The notes beneath the pieces are model-generated. The model worked only from the letters and a program-made list of their open reading frames with translations, ran no database searches and was not told the origin of the DNA. Below, in pieces: positions 51,393 to 60,485 of a stretch of 64,000 bases of DNA. Made by a program: the position numbers and the translations under genes. Positions within the stretch are counted from its first letter, which is position 1; every line of letters begins with the position of its first letter. The DNA comes from DHVE2 group archaeon (lineage in GTDB: Archaea; Thermoplasmatota; Thermoplasmata; Thermoplasmatales; Aciduliprofundaceae), in assembly GCA_015523125.1 (NCBI GenBank), contig WAKX01000029.1:1-64000 (forward strand), given 5' to 3'.

Positions 51393-52529
51393 ATGAAAAA
51401 AGGAATAATAATAGCAGTATCGATGCTTCTCCTCGTTGGTATGATTCCAGCCTTCGCATCGGCCAGCGAGCACAGCGGGATGGAAAGGATGAGCGAATGG
51501 GGACACTTCAATTACACCTCAGGTTCTGCGGTGGGCAAATTCGTGAAATTTGATATAAATCCCACCAGCGGGGAAATCAAAAATTACGAGGTGAACGGAA
51601 CCACGATTTTCTCTTCGATAACCTATGAGAACGCCACACAGGGTCACGTGATGGTGAACGGTGCGAATCTCTTCTACTACGGAATAGGCATGAAGCTCAA
51701 CTGGAGCAACATGGACCACAGATTCGGATACATGTGGAGGTTCGTTCACTCCCATGACAATCCTGCCGGAGTTCTCCACATAGTGGTGTACGGGGGTGAT
51801 ACAATAACTTACAAGCTCGCCGATGGGCTGAGCGCTGAGAAAACAGGGAATAAGACCATAACGATAAGCGGGGAAATCAACGGTATTCTGGTGTTCACAG
51901 GAAATGCGGATGTCAATGGAAATACCATTACGGTGAAGTTAGGCACCAACGAGTTCAACTTTGGCAACTACACGTACAAGGGAGGAAGCGCCGTATTCAT
52001 AAGAACCGGAGCATGGCACATGCAGAAACAACTCAAAGAGAGAATAATAAAGGCCATAAGTGAGGGCAGAGTTGGTGGAGAGATACAGGTTGGTAAATAT
52101 ATGGATTTCACCAATTATACATACGGATTCCACGCCAAGATTCAAAACGTGGAAAAGAACAGATTGAAGATAACTGTGGACTCGGAGAACCATGAGGGAA
52201 AAGTCGTTATGATTGATGTGAACAAGAGCGGTCTGCAGTACGATTCATCGCACAAGATAGTGGTGAAATTAGATGGAAATGAACTTAAAATGACTTCGGA
52301 CAACGACGTTCTCGCTGGGGGAAGTGAGGGAAAGTATGCGGTAGTGGATAACGGTAACTCTGTGATGATACTCGTTTATGTGCCGCACTTCTCAGAGCAC
52401 ACAGTTGACGTTGAAAGCCAGTCTACGAGTCCAATAGAGGTCATGGGTAACCCAATGTACATGGGCATAATAATTGCAGTTGTGGTAATAATCATCGTTG
52501 CCGTCGTGGCAATCATTAAGAAACGATGA
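51393..52529 (+). CDS. Exported protein with C-terminal anchor, unknown function
   Basis: 378 residues: signal peptide (IIIAVSMLLLVGMIPAFASA), a long outside region rich in Gly, Asn, Thr and beta strands, and a C-terminal membrane helix (YMGIIIAVVVIIIVAVVAII) followed by KKR. The outside part begins with several Met/His residues (EHSGMERMSEWGHFNY) and has many N-glycosylation sequons, as expected of an archaeal S-layer-associated protein. No known domain is recognised. ATTATATA at 51353 gives a leader of about 10-15 bases. It is monocistronic and divergent from mntR. Confidence 0.8.
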   Translation: MKKGIIIAVSMLLLVGMIPAFASASEHSGMERMSEWGHFNYTSGSAVGKFVKFDINPTSGEIKNYEVNGTTIFSSITYENATQGHVMVNGANLFYYGIGMKLNWSNMDHRFGYMWRFVHSHDNPAGVLHIVVYGGDTITYKLADGLSAEKTGNKTITISGEINGILVFTGNADVNGNTITVKLGTNEFNFGNYTYKGGSAVFIRTGAWHMQKQLKERIIKAISEGRVGGEIQVGKYMDFTNYTYGFHAKIQNVEKNRLKITVDSENHEGKVVMIDVNKSGLQYDSSHKIVVKLDGNELKMTSDNDVLAGGSEGKYAVVDNGNSVMILVYVPHFSEHTVDVESQSTSPIEVMGNPMYMGIIIAVVVIIIVAVVAIIKKR

Positions 52530-52540
52530 AGCCGCCATCA

Positions 52541-52562
52541 CTTCTTTTTTTCTTTCTTTTTT
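52541..52562 (+). terminator. T-rich terminator
   Basis: Runs of seven, four and six T separated by single bases follow the stop of the exported-protein gene by 12 bases. Confidence 0.55.
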
Positions 52563-52603
52563 GCTCATAAATTTTAAATACTCTGTGTTCTTCCTCCAAT
52601 AAG

Positions 52604-53167
52604 ATGAGAAAGGCAATACTCGTGATGACACTGACCATTTCGCTGCTCCTGATGACATTTGCTAATGCGCTTCCACCGAATCATGGTGAGGAGAAAAGTA
52701 TATATCCGACTGTAACCCTCTACTTTTCCGACGGCACCTCCGCTAATATCACGGGAAAAGTGTGGTCCGGAACTATATTCCCCATAGTAGAAGGATCTAT
52801 CCACAGCTACGACTGGTCAAAGAAAATCAAGTACCTGTTTTTCGATAAAACTCTCAAGGGTCTTAATCCATACGGCTTGGACTTCATAAGGGCCATGGAG
52901 AAATACACCCTGAAGGATTTCGACACAAACTTTTACAAGTTAGTTAACGAGTCAATGAACGACATAAAGAATCTGGACTCCGACGGCGATGGGTACACCA
53001 ACATCGAGGAGCTCAACGCAGGCACATATCCTGGAGATCCGAGTGACCATCCGGGAATGAATCAGGAAGAGTTCTGGAACGAATACGGGGGATACATCAC
53101 CCTTATCGCAATAATTGCATCCATTTTCGTTCTCTACTTCGTTTTCAACAGGGAAAAGAAGGATTAA
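52604..53167 (+). CDS. Exported protein with calcium-binding-like loop and membrane anchor
   Basis: 187 residues: signal peptide (AILVMTLTISLLLMTFANA), a soluble domain, then DSDGDGYTNIEELNAGTYPGDPSDHPG at about 125-152 and a C-terminal helix (YITLIAIIASIFVLYFVF) with RxKKD. DxDxDGxxNxEEL is the loop of thrombospondin type-3/dockerin-like calcium sites, often placed before anchors in archaeal surface proteins. The first 120 residues match no family I know. ATTTTAAATA about 25 bases upstream supports a leaderless start. The stop overlaps the ABC permease gene on the other strand by 4 bases. Confidence 0.8.
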   Translation: MRKAILVMTLTISLLLMTFANALPPNHGEEKSIYPTVTLYFSDGTSANITGKVWSGTIFPIVEGSIHSYDWSKKIKYLFFDKTLKGLNPYGLDFIRAMEKYTLKDFDTNFYKLVNESMNDIKNLDSDGDGYTNIEELNAGTYPGDPSDHPGMNQEEFWNEYGGYITLIAIIASIFVLYFVFNREKKD

Positions 53168-54516
53168 TCGAAATAAACCCATTTTTTCTTGCCCTTTTTG
53201 ATGCTCATCTCCCCGATTATAAGCATGAACGTGGCGGTGGCTCCGATTACCACGTAGCTGATCCATTCTAATCTTAGGCTCGATATTGTTAGAATTATAC
53301 CCGGGACCACGCTGAAAAGGCTGAACTTCATCACTATTTCCGGGTCAAAGAGCATGCTCGTCACGCGATATCCAGCCAAATAAGCGGTTATCGCGAGAAG
53401 ATAAAAAACGTTGAGGTAGAACAGGAGGAAAGAAGGAAGGAGAAACACGGGATTACTGAGGTTAAAAAATATTATTATGGGGATGGAAATGAGAGAGACG
53501 ATGATTACATGCGCTTTCATGTGTGTTTTAATCATATCCCAAGGAGACAGGGGAAGTATGGCCATGTAGTGATAATCGTCCATTATTGTGAGCCAAGAGT
53601 AAATCACCGTTGAGAATATGGAGAGCATAACAGTTAGAGAAAGAGGGGTGTAAATATCCCCCGAGGATATGGAGTTGAGAACCCGAACGAATATGAACAG
53701 AAGAATCATGGGTAGGAAATATGTGAGGGTGGATTTCACTATGATGCCCCCTCGAACCACGTCAATCATTTCCTTTGCAAGCATTATGTCTTTAAACCTG
53801 AGGTGATATTTTTTCAGTTTTTCAGCCCTTTCTTTTCTTCTCTCCACGAGTTCGTTTGGAGTCAGGAGATATGCGATTCCCGAGAAAGAGAGAATGACTC
53901 CGAGGGAAATGAGGAGATAAAAGGGATTTTTCGTGATTTGGAACTCCGCCACGGAGAATGGCAGGATGCGGAAATAGGAAAGAAGGAGATATAGGAACAC
54001 AACGGTGAGAAAAGAAATATAGGCGATTTTAGAGCGATAGTAGAGGGGGAATGAGAGATAAGAAGTGGAGTATCCGAGGAACATGGAAAAGAGGATTGAG
54101 AGGGAGAATATGGAAATCTGAATCACGGAGAAATGGGAAAAAGGAATGGATATGAGAAGGCCCACGAACATTGGCAGGATGAAGAGAAGGGTGTAATAAA
54201 TAGCATCCCTCAAGAATGCGTACAGGTACATCTTTTTGGCGTTAACAGGAAGAATTGAGAATGTGTTCACGAGGGTGAACCCCTCCATGCTCCTCCCTAA
54301 GAATTCGAAGGAGCCCACGCCGAATCCGTATATGAATGTGCTTATGAGCGTGAGATATATGAACGACGTGTACGGAAAAATTTTGAATACCTCGTCCACG
54401 AAGGCGGCGCTTATGGACGTGAAAAATATCACGTAGAGGGGAAAAACGAAAAGAGAGTATTTTTTTGCTATTGCTAAATGCCTGCGATACTCTTCAATCA
54501 GGAAGTACCTCAGCAT
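53164..54516 (-). CDS. ABC-2-type transporter permease
   Basis: 450 residues with about 12 hydrophobic segments, an ABC exporter membrane subunit. It has no clear substrate motif. A charged cytoplasmic stretch (NELVERRKERAEKLKKYHLRFKDIMLAKEM) lies in the middle, dividing the protein into two membrane halves. Its start overlaps the ATPase gene by 23 bases, so the two form one exporter. Lipid, antibiotic or peptide export are all possible. Confidence 0.85.
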   Translation of the reverse strand: MLRYFLIEEYRRHLAIAKKYSLFVFPLYVIFFTSISAAFVDEVFKIFPYTSFIYLTLISTFIYGFGVGSFEFLGRSMEGFTLVNTFSILPVNAKKMYLYAFLRDAIYYTLLFILPMFVGLLISIPFSHFSVIQISIFSLSILFSMFLGYSTSYLSFPLYYRSKIAYISFLTVVFLYLLLSYFRILPFSVAEFQITKNPFYLLISLGVILSFSGIAYLLTPNELVERRKERAEKLKKYHLRFKDIMLAKEMIDVVRGGIIVKSTLTYFLPMILLFIFVRVLNSISSGDIYTPLSLTVMLSIFSTVIYSWLTIMDDYHYMAILPLSPWDMIKTHMKAHVIIVSLISIPIIIFFNLSNPVFLLPSFLLFYLNVFYLLAITAYLAGYRVTSMLFDPEIVMKFSLFSVVPGIILTISSLRLEWISYVVIGATATFMLIIGEMSIKKGKKKWVYFD

Positions 54517-55189
54517 AGCCTACCTCCTTCATAAACACCTCTTCCAAATTGTCCAACTCTTCCACGATTTTAACTATTTTTCCATCTTTTATTATGCCAA
54601 CTCGGGTGCATAATTTCTTCGCGATTTCAAGTATGTGAGTGGCCATGAATATGGTATTCCCTTTGGAGATGAAATCTTCCAGAACTTTTTTCATAACTCT
54701 CTGGTACACTGGGTCCAGATTTATGAACGGCTCATCTAAAAAAAGGATTTTAGGCTCGTGCATGAGGGCTGCGGCGAACATCAATCTCTGCTTCGTGCCC
54801 TTAGAGAGATCCTTGCATATCACTTTCCTGTAGCTTTCCAAATCAAATTTCTTTATGCTTTTTTCCACCACGTCGCCCTTTATTTTTCTTATCTCTGCTA
54901 CGAAGTAAAGGTACTCTTCCACGTTGAGATAATTTGGCACACTCTCGCTCTCGGGCACTATTCCAACGAGTTCCCGAACCTTGAGCGGCTCTTTTATCGG
55001 GTCTACGCCTGCAACCTTAACTTCGCCCCGTGCGTCAGTCTGGCCTGTGAGAATTTTTATGAGCGTTGTCTTGCCTGCGCCGTTGGGGCCCAGCAGTCCG
55101 AAAACCTCCCCATCTTTTACCTCCAAATTCAGGCCTTTGAGTACATGCTTCTTTCCGTACCATTTCTGAAGGTCCTTTGCGGATATCAT
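54494..55189 (-). CDS. ABC transporter ATPase (exporter type)
   Basis: 231 residues: Walker A GPNGAGKTTLIK, signature LSKGTKQRLMFA (LSxGxxQR, typical of the drug/lipid exporter group), Walker B KILFLDEPFINLDP and H-loop ATHILE. It pairs with the permease encoded next. It is the third gene of a pyrD-pyrK-ATPase-permease run; its ATG overlaps the pyrK stop by 4 bases, an unusual link between pyrimidine synthesis and an exporter. Confidence 0.93.
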   Translation of the reverse strand: MISAKDLQKWYGKKHVLKGLNLEVKDGEVFGLLGPNGAGKTTLIKILTGQTDARGEVKVAGVDPIKEPLKVRELVGIVPESESVPNYLNVEEYLYFVAEIRKIKGDVVEKSIKKFDLESYRKVICKDLSKGTKQRLMFAAALMHEPKILFLDEPFINLDPVYQRVMKKVLEDFISKGNTIFMATHILEIAKKLCTRVGIIKDGKIVKIVEELDNLEEVFMKEVGYAEVLPD

Positions 55190-55935
55190 ATTTTCACCTT
55201 TAATCCCGAAGGCCTTCTTTTCTCTTTTCCCAGTTCATCCATCTCAAATAAAAGCGGAGAGGAAAATACTGGGCCATCTACGCAAACTCGATATCCGTTG
55301 ATGCTGCAAGAATCGCATATACCTATGCCGCATTTCATGAATCTCTCCAACGATGCTTGAATTTTTATTCCTCTTTTCTTTGCGATTTCCACCATTTTCG
55401 CCATCATCGGCTCCGGGCCGCAGGTGTATATCACATCATAGGTGTTTTCCTCTAGCATTATTTCCGCCAATTCCGTCGCAAAACCATGATACCCTAGGGA
55501 GCCGTCGTCTGTGGCGATTTTCACATCTTTGAATCGCTCGGTGAATAGCAACTCTTCTTTGTTTCTGGCGGCGATTATCACCTCGTAATCCTTCAATTTT
55601 TCGATTAAGGGCGCTAAGGTGGCCATGCCCGAGCCTCCGCCTACCACTAACGCCTTTCCCTTTTCCACCTTGAACCCGTGGCCGTAAGGACCGCGAATCC
55701 AGAGCTTATCCCCTTCTTTCATCCCGTGCATTTTCTCGGTGCCCTTTCCTATTTTTTTAACCGTAACTCCCTTCAAATCGTGCACGTATGACACGCTCAT
55801 GGGGAACTCGTCCACGCCCGGGAGCCAAATCATATAGAATTGCCCCGGCTCAACTTTATGAGAATCGTGGAATCTGAAAGTTTTTATTCCCTTAGCCTCA
55901 TCTTTTATTTTCTCTATCTTTACAACCCTGTACAT
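55186..55935 (-). CDS. pyrK: Dihydroorotate dehydrogenase electron-transfer subunit
   Basis: About 249 residues. FAD-binding part (EPGQFYMIWLPGVDEFPMSVS), NAD-binding part (LVVGGGSGMATLAPLIEKL, IYTCGPEPMMAKM) and C-terminal [2Fe-2S] cysteines in KCGIGICDSCSINGYRVC. It passes electrons from the PyrD flavin to NAD+. GAGGAG is six bases before ATG 55935; the ATG at 55941, which overlaps the pyrD stop, is too close to that ribosome site. The frame is open far upstream inside pyrD, but that part is an out-of-frame shadow. Confidence 0.94.
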   Translation of the reverse strand: MYRVVKIEKIKDEAKGIKTFRFHDSHKVEPGQFYMIWLPGVDEFPMSVSYVHDLKGVTVKKIGKGTEKMHGMKEGDKLWIRGPYGHGFKVEKGKALVVGGGSGMATLAPLIEKLKDYEVIIAARNKEELLFTERFKDVKIATDDGSLGYHGFATELAEIMLEENTYDVIYTCGPEPMMAKMVEIAKKRGIKIQASLERFMKCGIGICDSCSINGYRVCVDGPVFSSPLLFEMDELGKEKRRPSGLKVKI

Positions 55936-55937
55936 GT

Positions 55938-56843
55938 TCATCTCCTCTGCACGATTCCGACCAGTTCTTCCGCGTTTTCGAATCCGTTCTCCTTCATCCA
56001 GCTTTCCATATTTTTCGCAATTTCCTCGAATACATTTATCCCTTTGTAGCGAATCGCGGTTCCGATCTCCACCGCATTGGCGCCGGCCATCATGTATTCT
56101 ATCACATCTCTGTAATTTTCCACGCCTCCTACCCCCAATATTGGAATATCCATCTCTCTCCGGATATCGTAAACCGCTCTCACTCCTATTGGCTTTATGC
56201 ACTTTCCCGAGTAACCCCCGTAAATGTTGCTGAGCACAGGCATTCTCGCGTCTATGTCTATCGCCAGACCTTTGACGGTGTTTATTACCACGAGAGCATC
56301 CGCGTTCTCGGCTGATTTCGCGATATCCACGATGTTGCTGGTGTTTGGGGTGAGCTTCGCCCACACAGGAATTTTAACCTCTCTTTTCACTTTTTTCACT
56401 ATTCTCTCCACTAGCTCGGTATCGATGCCTATCTCCATTCCGTAACCCTTGGCGTGGGGGCACGAGAGATTAAGCTCAATGGCATCAGCGCCGTACTCTT
56501 CCATCTTTTTGCCGAGGTATGCGAATTCATCCTCGTTTGAGCCGAATATGCTCCCTATGATTGGAACCCCGCCTTTCTTCGCGATCCTTATTTCCTCTCC
56601 GTAATTCTCGATTCCCGGGTTTGCGAGGCCTATGGCGTTCAGGAGTCCCATGTGGCCCGGAAATTCGTAAACAACCGGGTTCTCGTAACCTTCTCTTTCC
56701 TTAATTCCGATTGATTTCGTCACAATGCCCCCCGCACCATTCTTGGCGATTCGCAGCATTGTCTCTCCGGATTCGTCCAAAATTCCCGATGCTAAAATAA
56801 GGGGATTTCTGAGATTCAAAGTTCCCACTTTAACTTGAAGCAT
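55938..56843 (-). CDS. pyrD: Dihydroorotate dehydrogenase, catalytic subunit (class 1B)
   Basis: 301 residues, FMN TIM barrel. NPLILASGILDESGE, NAIGLANPG, ELNLSCPHAKG (catalytic cysteine region), VWAKLTPNTSNI and GVGGVENYRDVIEYMMAGANAVEIGTA are class 1B blocks. Oxidises dihydroorotate to orotate in pyrimidine synthesis, with PyrK as partner encoded immediately downstream. The start is the ATG at 56843 (MLQVKVG); the frame extends upstream through an AT-rich promoter. It is the first gene of the pyrDK-ABC operon and is divergent from the prolidase gene. Confidence 0.95.
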   Translation of the reverse strand: MLQVKVGTLNLRNPLILASGILDESGETMLRIAKNGAGGIVTKSIGIKEREGYENPVVYEFPGHMGLLNAIGLANPGIENYGEEIRIAKKGGVPIIGSIFGSNEDEFAYLGKKMEEYGADAIELNLSCPHAKGYGMEIGIDTELVERIVKKVKREVKIPVWAKLTPNTSNIVDIAKSAENADALVVINTVKGLAIDIDARMPVLSNIYGGYSGKCIKPIGVRAVYDIRREMDIPILGVGGVENYRDVIEYMMAGANAVEIGTAIRYKGINVFEEIAKNMESWMKENGFENAEELVGIVQRR

Positions 56844-56926
56844 ACTTATGAAATTGAAACTGCGTATAAAACGTTTCTCATGAAAATCAGAAAAGCGTAT
56901 ATAGCACGAAGAAATACCTCTTGCAC

Positions 56927-58000
56927 ATGAATACAAAAAAGTATTTAGAAGAGGCAAATGTGGACTCGATTCTCATATATAACGGAAGCAACGAGGACCT
57001 TAACTTTTACTATTTTACGAGGCTTTTAGAAGGAGGTATATTCGAAGGCTCATTCGCTGTGCTCACCGATGATGGAATCAAGGTCATAACTTCCATTTTA
57101 GAGGAAGAGAGTGCCAAGAAGGGAAAGCATGAGGTTCTCCTTTACAGAACGGCCAGCGAGAGGGAAGAACTTCTCAGAAAGGCTTTGAAGGGTTCTAACA
57201 CCATAGGGGTAAATTACAATGCTTTGAGTGTCAGAGATTTTGAAAAGCTGAAAAAGATCCTGGGGGAGAGAGACTACAAGGACATATCCGAGAAGCTGGG
57301 AGAATGGAGAATGATTAAGGACGAAGAAGAGATAAATTTGATTAGAGAAGCGGGAAAAATAGCCAGCGAAGTGGCGGATATAATGCCTAATTTCATGAAA
57401 GAAGGAATAAGGGAATACGAGCTAGCCGCTCGGCTTGGATACGAGATGTTCAAGAGGGGCGCGGAGGATTTCGCCTTTACCACGATCATGGCCTTCGGAG
57501 AGCATTCTGCGGAGCCACATTATCTCTCGGGCGATCGAAAGTTGAAGAAGGGCGATTTCGTGCTGATGGATTTCGGAGCCAGATACCACCATTACAATTC
57601 TGATACTACTAGAACCTTTGTTTTCGGGCGCGCTTCCGAGAAGCAGAAAAACATGTATTACACGGTTTTGGAAGCGCAGAAGCTCGGAATAAGCATGATT
57701 AGGGAAGGAGTGAATGGAAAGGATGTGGACATAGAGGTGAAGAAATTTATAGATTCCACAGAGTTCAAAGGGAGAATGATTCATTCCACCGGCCATGGTC
57801 TCGGGCTCGCAGTGCATGACCACGTGGGTCTGAGCTCTCAAATGGACTTAATTCTTAAAGAGGGAATGGTTGTAACCGTTGAGCCGGGCGTATATATTCC
57901 CGGATTTGGAGGCGTGCGCATTGAAGACGACGTACTTGTGAAGAAGGACGGCGCAGAGGTTCTTACCTTCGCAAAGAAGGATGAGCTTATAGAGGTCTGA
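56927..58000 (+). CDS. pepQ: Xaa-Pro dipeptidase/aminopeptidase (M24 family)
   Basis: About 357 residues. An N-terminal creatinase-like domain (1-120) and a pita-bread metallopeptidase domain. All five metal ligands are visible: Asp in LMDFGARY, Asp in NSDTTRTF, His in STGHGLG, Glu in TVEPGVY and Glu in VRIEDDV. It cleaves Xaa-Pro bonds, the last step in using proline-rich peptides brought in by the importer. TATATAG at about 56898-56904 is placed for a leaderless ATG at 56927; a TTG two codons earlier is in frame. Confidence 0.94.
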   Translation: MNTKKYLEEANVDSILIYNGSNEDLNFYYFTRLLEGGIFEGSFAVLTDDGIKVITSILEEESAKKGKHEVLLYRTASEREELLRKALKGSNTIGVNYNALSVRDFEKLKKILGERDYKDISEKLGEWRMIKDEEEINLIREAGKIASEVADIMPNFMKEGIREYELAARLGYEMFKRGAEDFAFTTIMAFGEHSAEPHYLSGDRKLKKGDFVLMDFGARYHHYNSDTTRTFVFGRASEKQKNMYYTVLEAQKLGISMIREGVNGKDVDIEVKKFIDSTEFKGRMIHSTGHGLGLAVHDHVGLSSQMDLILKEGMVVTVEPGVYIPGFGGVRIEDDVLVKKDGAEVLTFAKKDELIEV

Positions 58001-58017
58001 GCGAATCTTCACCACAA

Positions 58018-58028
58018 TCTTTTTTTAA
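58018..58028 (+). terminator. Short T run after pepQ
   Basis: TCTTTTTTTTAAT lies 18 bases after the stop codon. Confidence 0.35.
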
Positions 58029-58048
58029 TCTCCCTCCGAGGAAAATAC

Positions 58049-58216
58049 ATGGAATGCAACAATAGAAGCATTACAGAATTGGAAGAAGAAAAGGTTTGGC
58101 ACTGGCGCAGGGCGTGGGCGGCCATGCGCGCCGGGAGGCTCTTGGAGGCGAGGGAAGGATTCATGGTTGTGGAAAAAATAAACGCATGTATAGATGATAA
58201 AAAAAGAACTACATGA
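58049..58216 (+). CDS. Possible small protein of 55 residues
   Basis: An ATG at 58049 preceded by CGAGGAAAA opens a 55-codon frame ending with TGA at 58216. The product is charged and helical with the core EEEKVWHWRRAWAAMRAGRLLEARE, three tryptophans and two cysteines (CNN, ACI). The segment is clearly richer in G+C than the AT-rich spacer on either side, as real coding sequence would be. It fits between pepQ and the protease gene, which has its own promoter. I recognise no family; protein-level evidence is lacking. Confidence 0.5.
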   Translation: MECNNRSITELEEEKVWHWRRAWAAMRAGRLLEAREGFMVVEKINACIDDKKRTT

Positions 58217-58250
58217 AAAAGCATAAATATCTTGGGATATATGTCCACCG

Positions 58251-60017
58251 GTGAAATTCGGCGCAGCTCTGATAATTGGATTACTAATTCTTTCCTCCGT
58301 CCCTTTTATTAGCGCCGCTAACATTCACTCTTCAAATGTTCATGCTTCTAACCTTCCTCACTGGACATTCATGGTTTACATGGATGCGGATAATAGCCTT
58401 GCAGATTACGCCCCAGACGACCTTGCGGAGATGATGACCTACGGCTCAAACTCTAATGTATCCATTGTTGTTCTTTACGATTCCACACAGAGCGGGGATT
58501 CTGGCATTTATCTAATTGAGAAGGGCAAGAAAAAGCTGCTTGAGTCCTTGGGAGAAGTGGACATGGGCAGCGAGGCAACCCTTTACAACTTCATCAACTG
58601 GACATACCATAATTATCCAGCGGAGCACTATTTCTTGGATTTGTGGGACCATGGGGCCAATTATGAGGGAGTGTGCCTGGACCACGGGGACTGGCTCACC
58701 CTCAACGAATTGGATTCTGCACTCTCCAATTTTATGCTCGAAACAGGAAAGAAGATAGACGTGGTGGGATTCGACGCCTGCAGGATGGGGAGCATAGAGG
58801 TGTACTACGCTCTGAAAGATTACACAAATTACGTGGTTGCCTCTGAGAAGGACGAGCCCGCGGACGGATGGCCCTACTACGACGTTCTCAGCAAGCTCTC
58901 CAATAAGAATCCTGAAGAAGCATCCGAGCTGGTAGTGGATGCGATGTACAATTGGGCAAAGCGATTTTACAAAGATGACGGGCTCTCGGTGATTTTAGCG
59001 TCGGTGAACATGTCTAGATTGCAGGGTTTCATCGGGGAATTCAATGCAAACATCCAAAGCGCCATGTCCATCGCCTCATATTTGAACGAGGAGATAATCA
59101 ACTCCACGCGCGATGTGGAAAGATACGAGCTCACCACGGTGGCCGATTTTTACGATCTGATGGAGAAGATGGACGAAGTGGGAGATTACAAGCTCTCTAA
59201 ATTCGCGAAAGCTACCATGGAGGGAATTGAAAATATCACATACTTCAAAGCGTGGGACTGCCCTAACCCTGCGAATGGGGTACATGCGAAGAACGCGCAT
59301 GGGATTGGAATCTATTATCCGCAATTTGCAGTATCCGGAGATTATTATTCAACGCAATTCGCAAAGGATACCTATTGGGACAATTTCTTGAAGCTTGTTT
59401 TTAACCCTCCGGGATGGAAGGGGCATGGAGAAGCTGAACTCACGGTTAACGGGGGAAACGTGAGCGTGGTTTACAGCACCAACGGGAGTTACGTGGATAT
59501 TTACATATCAAACTCCTCTATTTACAGCGGGATTCTGCCCAGCAGCGGAAACTTCACGGCAAGAGTGGGATACGGAACCTACACAATTTACCTTTACTCC
59601 TACGATAGCCATGGCAATGTGAGATGGCTCTGGAAGGAGAGTATAGAACATACGAGAAAAGTGAAAATTATAGGGAAATTCTACCTAAACGGCAATATTG
59701 CGAAAGGAGCCAAAATCACGGTGGAAATAGGAAATAAGAGTTTCACAACCACGCAAAACGAATCCGGATTTTCTCTATCCCTCTATTATCCTCAGGACAT
59801 ACGGGACAATTCCACCATAATAATCAAAGTGCAGTACGGATTGTTCGAAAAGGAATACACGTACAAAATCTCATCTCTCAAAGGGGACGATGTGCTTCCG
59901 CTGGTTATAAAAGATAGTACTTTTCCCTCAGTGTTCTCTTTGCTCATCTCATCGGTATTGCTCACCATATTTGCAGTTTTACTCGTTCTTCTCCTCAGAA
60001 GATTTGGCGGCGAGTAA
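58251..60017 (+). CDS. Exported clostripain-type cysteine protease (C11 family)
   Basis: 588 residues: signal peptide (ALIIGLLILSSVPFISAA), C11 protease domain (about 35-390) with the catalytic His in LDLWDHGANYEG and Cys in VVGFDACRMGSIEVYYALK, an Ig-like domain (about 395-540) and a C-terminal membrane helix (VFSLLISSVLLTIFAVLLVLLL). It would digest proteins outside the cell for uptake by the peptide importer; C11 enzymes usually cleave after Arg or Lys. The start is a GTG, supported by CATAAATATC about 25 bases upstream and the lack of a ribosome site. It overlaps the gene on the other strand by 39 bases. Confidence 0.92.
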   Translation: MKFGAALIIGLLILSSVPFISAANIHSSNVHASNLPHWTFMVYMDADNSLADYAPDDLAEMMTYGSNSNVSIVVLYDSTQSGDSGIYLIEKGKKKLLESLGEVDMGSEATLYNFINWTYHNYPAEHYFLDLWDHGANYEGVCLDHGDWLTLNELDSALSNFMLETGKKIDVVGFDACRMGSIEVYYALKDYTNYVVASEKDEPADGWPYYDVLSKLSNKNPEEASELVVDAMYNWAKRFYKDDGLSVILASVNMSRLQGFIGEFNANIQSAMSIASYLNEEIINSTRDVERYELTTVADFYDLMEKMDEVGDYKLSKFAKATMEGIENITYFKAWDCPNPANGVHAKNAHGIGIYYPQFAVSGDYYSTQFAKDTYWDNFLKLVFNPPGWKGHGEAELTVNGGNVSVVYSTNGSYVDIYISNSSIYSGILPSSGNFTARVGYGTYTIYLYSYDSHGNVRWLWKESIEHTRKVKIIGKFYLNGNIAKGAKITVEIGNKSFTTTQNESGFSLSLYYPQDIRDNSTIIIKVQYGLFEKEYTYKISSLKGDDVLPLVIKDSTFPSVFSLLISSVLLTIFAVLLVLLLRRFGGE

Positions 60018-60398
60018 TTTTTCAACTTTATAAAGATACCTTGAGGTCTTCACCGCCTCGCTTGATATTTCCACTATTTTTCCATCTCTGACGATATAAT
60101 GAACCACATCGAAATTTTTCTTCGAATACCTTTTAACTTCATCCGCGATGTAGTGGAGCTGTACGCAGTGAGGCGAGCCATCAACGGTTACCACGGTGAG
60201 CGATTTCGCAACGGACATCATTGCCATAAGCTTGTAAAACGCCATGTTTATGTGCTCCTTTTCAGGACAGAAAGAGAGCTTGGAATAATTTTTGAATTTT
60301 TCCAATATTCCCTCGTGTTCTTCCACGCAGGTTCCGTAGAGGAGAAGATCTTTATCCCTCACGTTTTTCCCCTTGGCGTTTGTGCTCATTAGGTCCAT
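59979..60398 (-). CDS. Conserved-looking small protein, unknown function
   Basis: About 139 residues from ATG 60398. Soluble. A central segment HINMAFYKLMAMMSVAKSLTVVTVDGSPHCVQLHYIADEVKRY suggests an alpha/beta fold, with cysteines in GTCVEE, FCPEKEH and HCVQ. TTAAATTCG about 27 bases upstream suggests a leaderless start; the frame extends further to 60458. I recognise no family. Its unusually long 39-base tail overlap with the protease gene makes the exact end of one of them worth checking. Confidence 0.68.
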   Translation of the reverse strand: MDLMSTNAKGKNVRDKDLLLYGTCVEEHEGILEKFKNYSKLSFCPEKEHINMAFYKLMAMMSVAKSLTVVTVDGSPHCVQLHYIADEVKRYSKKNFDVVHYIVRDGKIVEISSEAVKTSRYLYKVEKLLAAKSSEEKNE

Positions 60399-60485
60399 GG
60401 CTCTTAATCCCCTTCCCGAATTTAACCTTTCTCCTGCGAAAGATAGATATGGCAGCAAAACATCTCGATGATGAGGTGAAAAGAT

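Noticed and set aside
55942-56364. Long N-terminal extension of the pyrK frame
   Set aside because: It is Arg/Gly-rich shadow sequence inside pyrD; real homology starts at the ATG near 55935.
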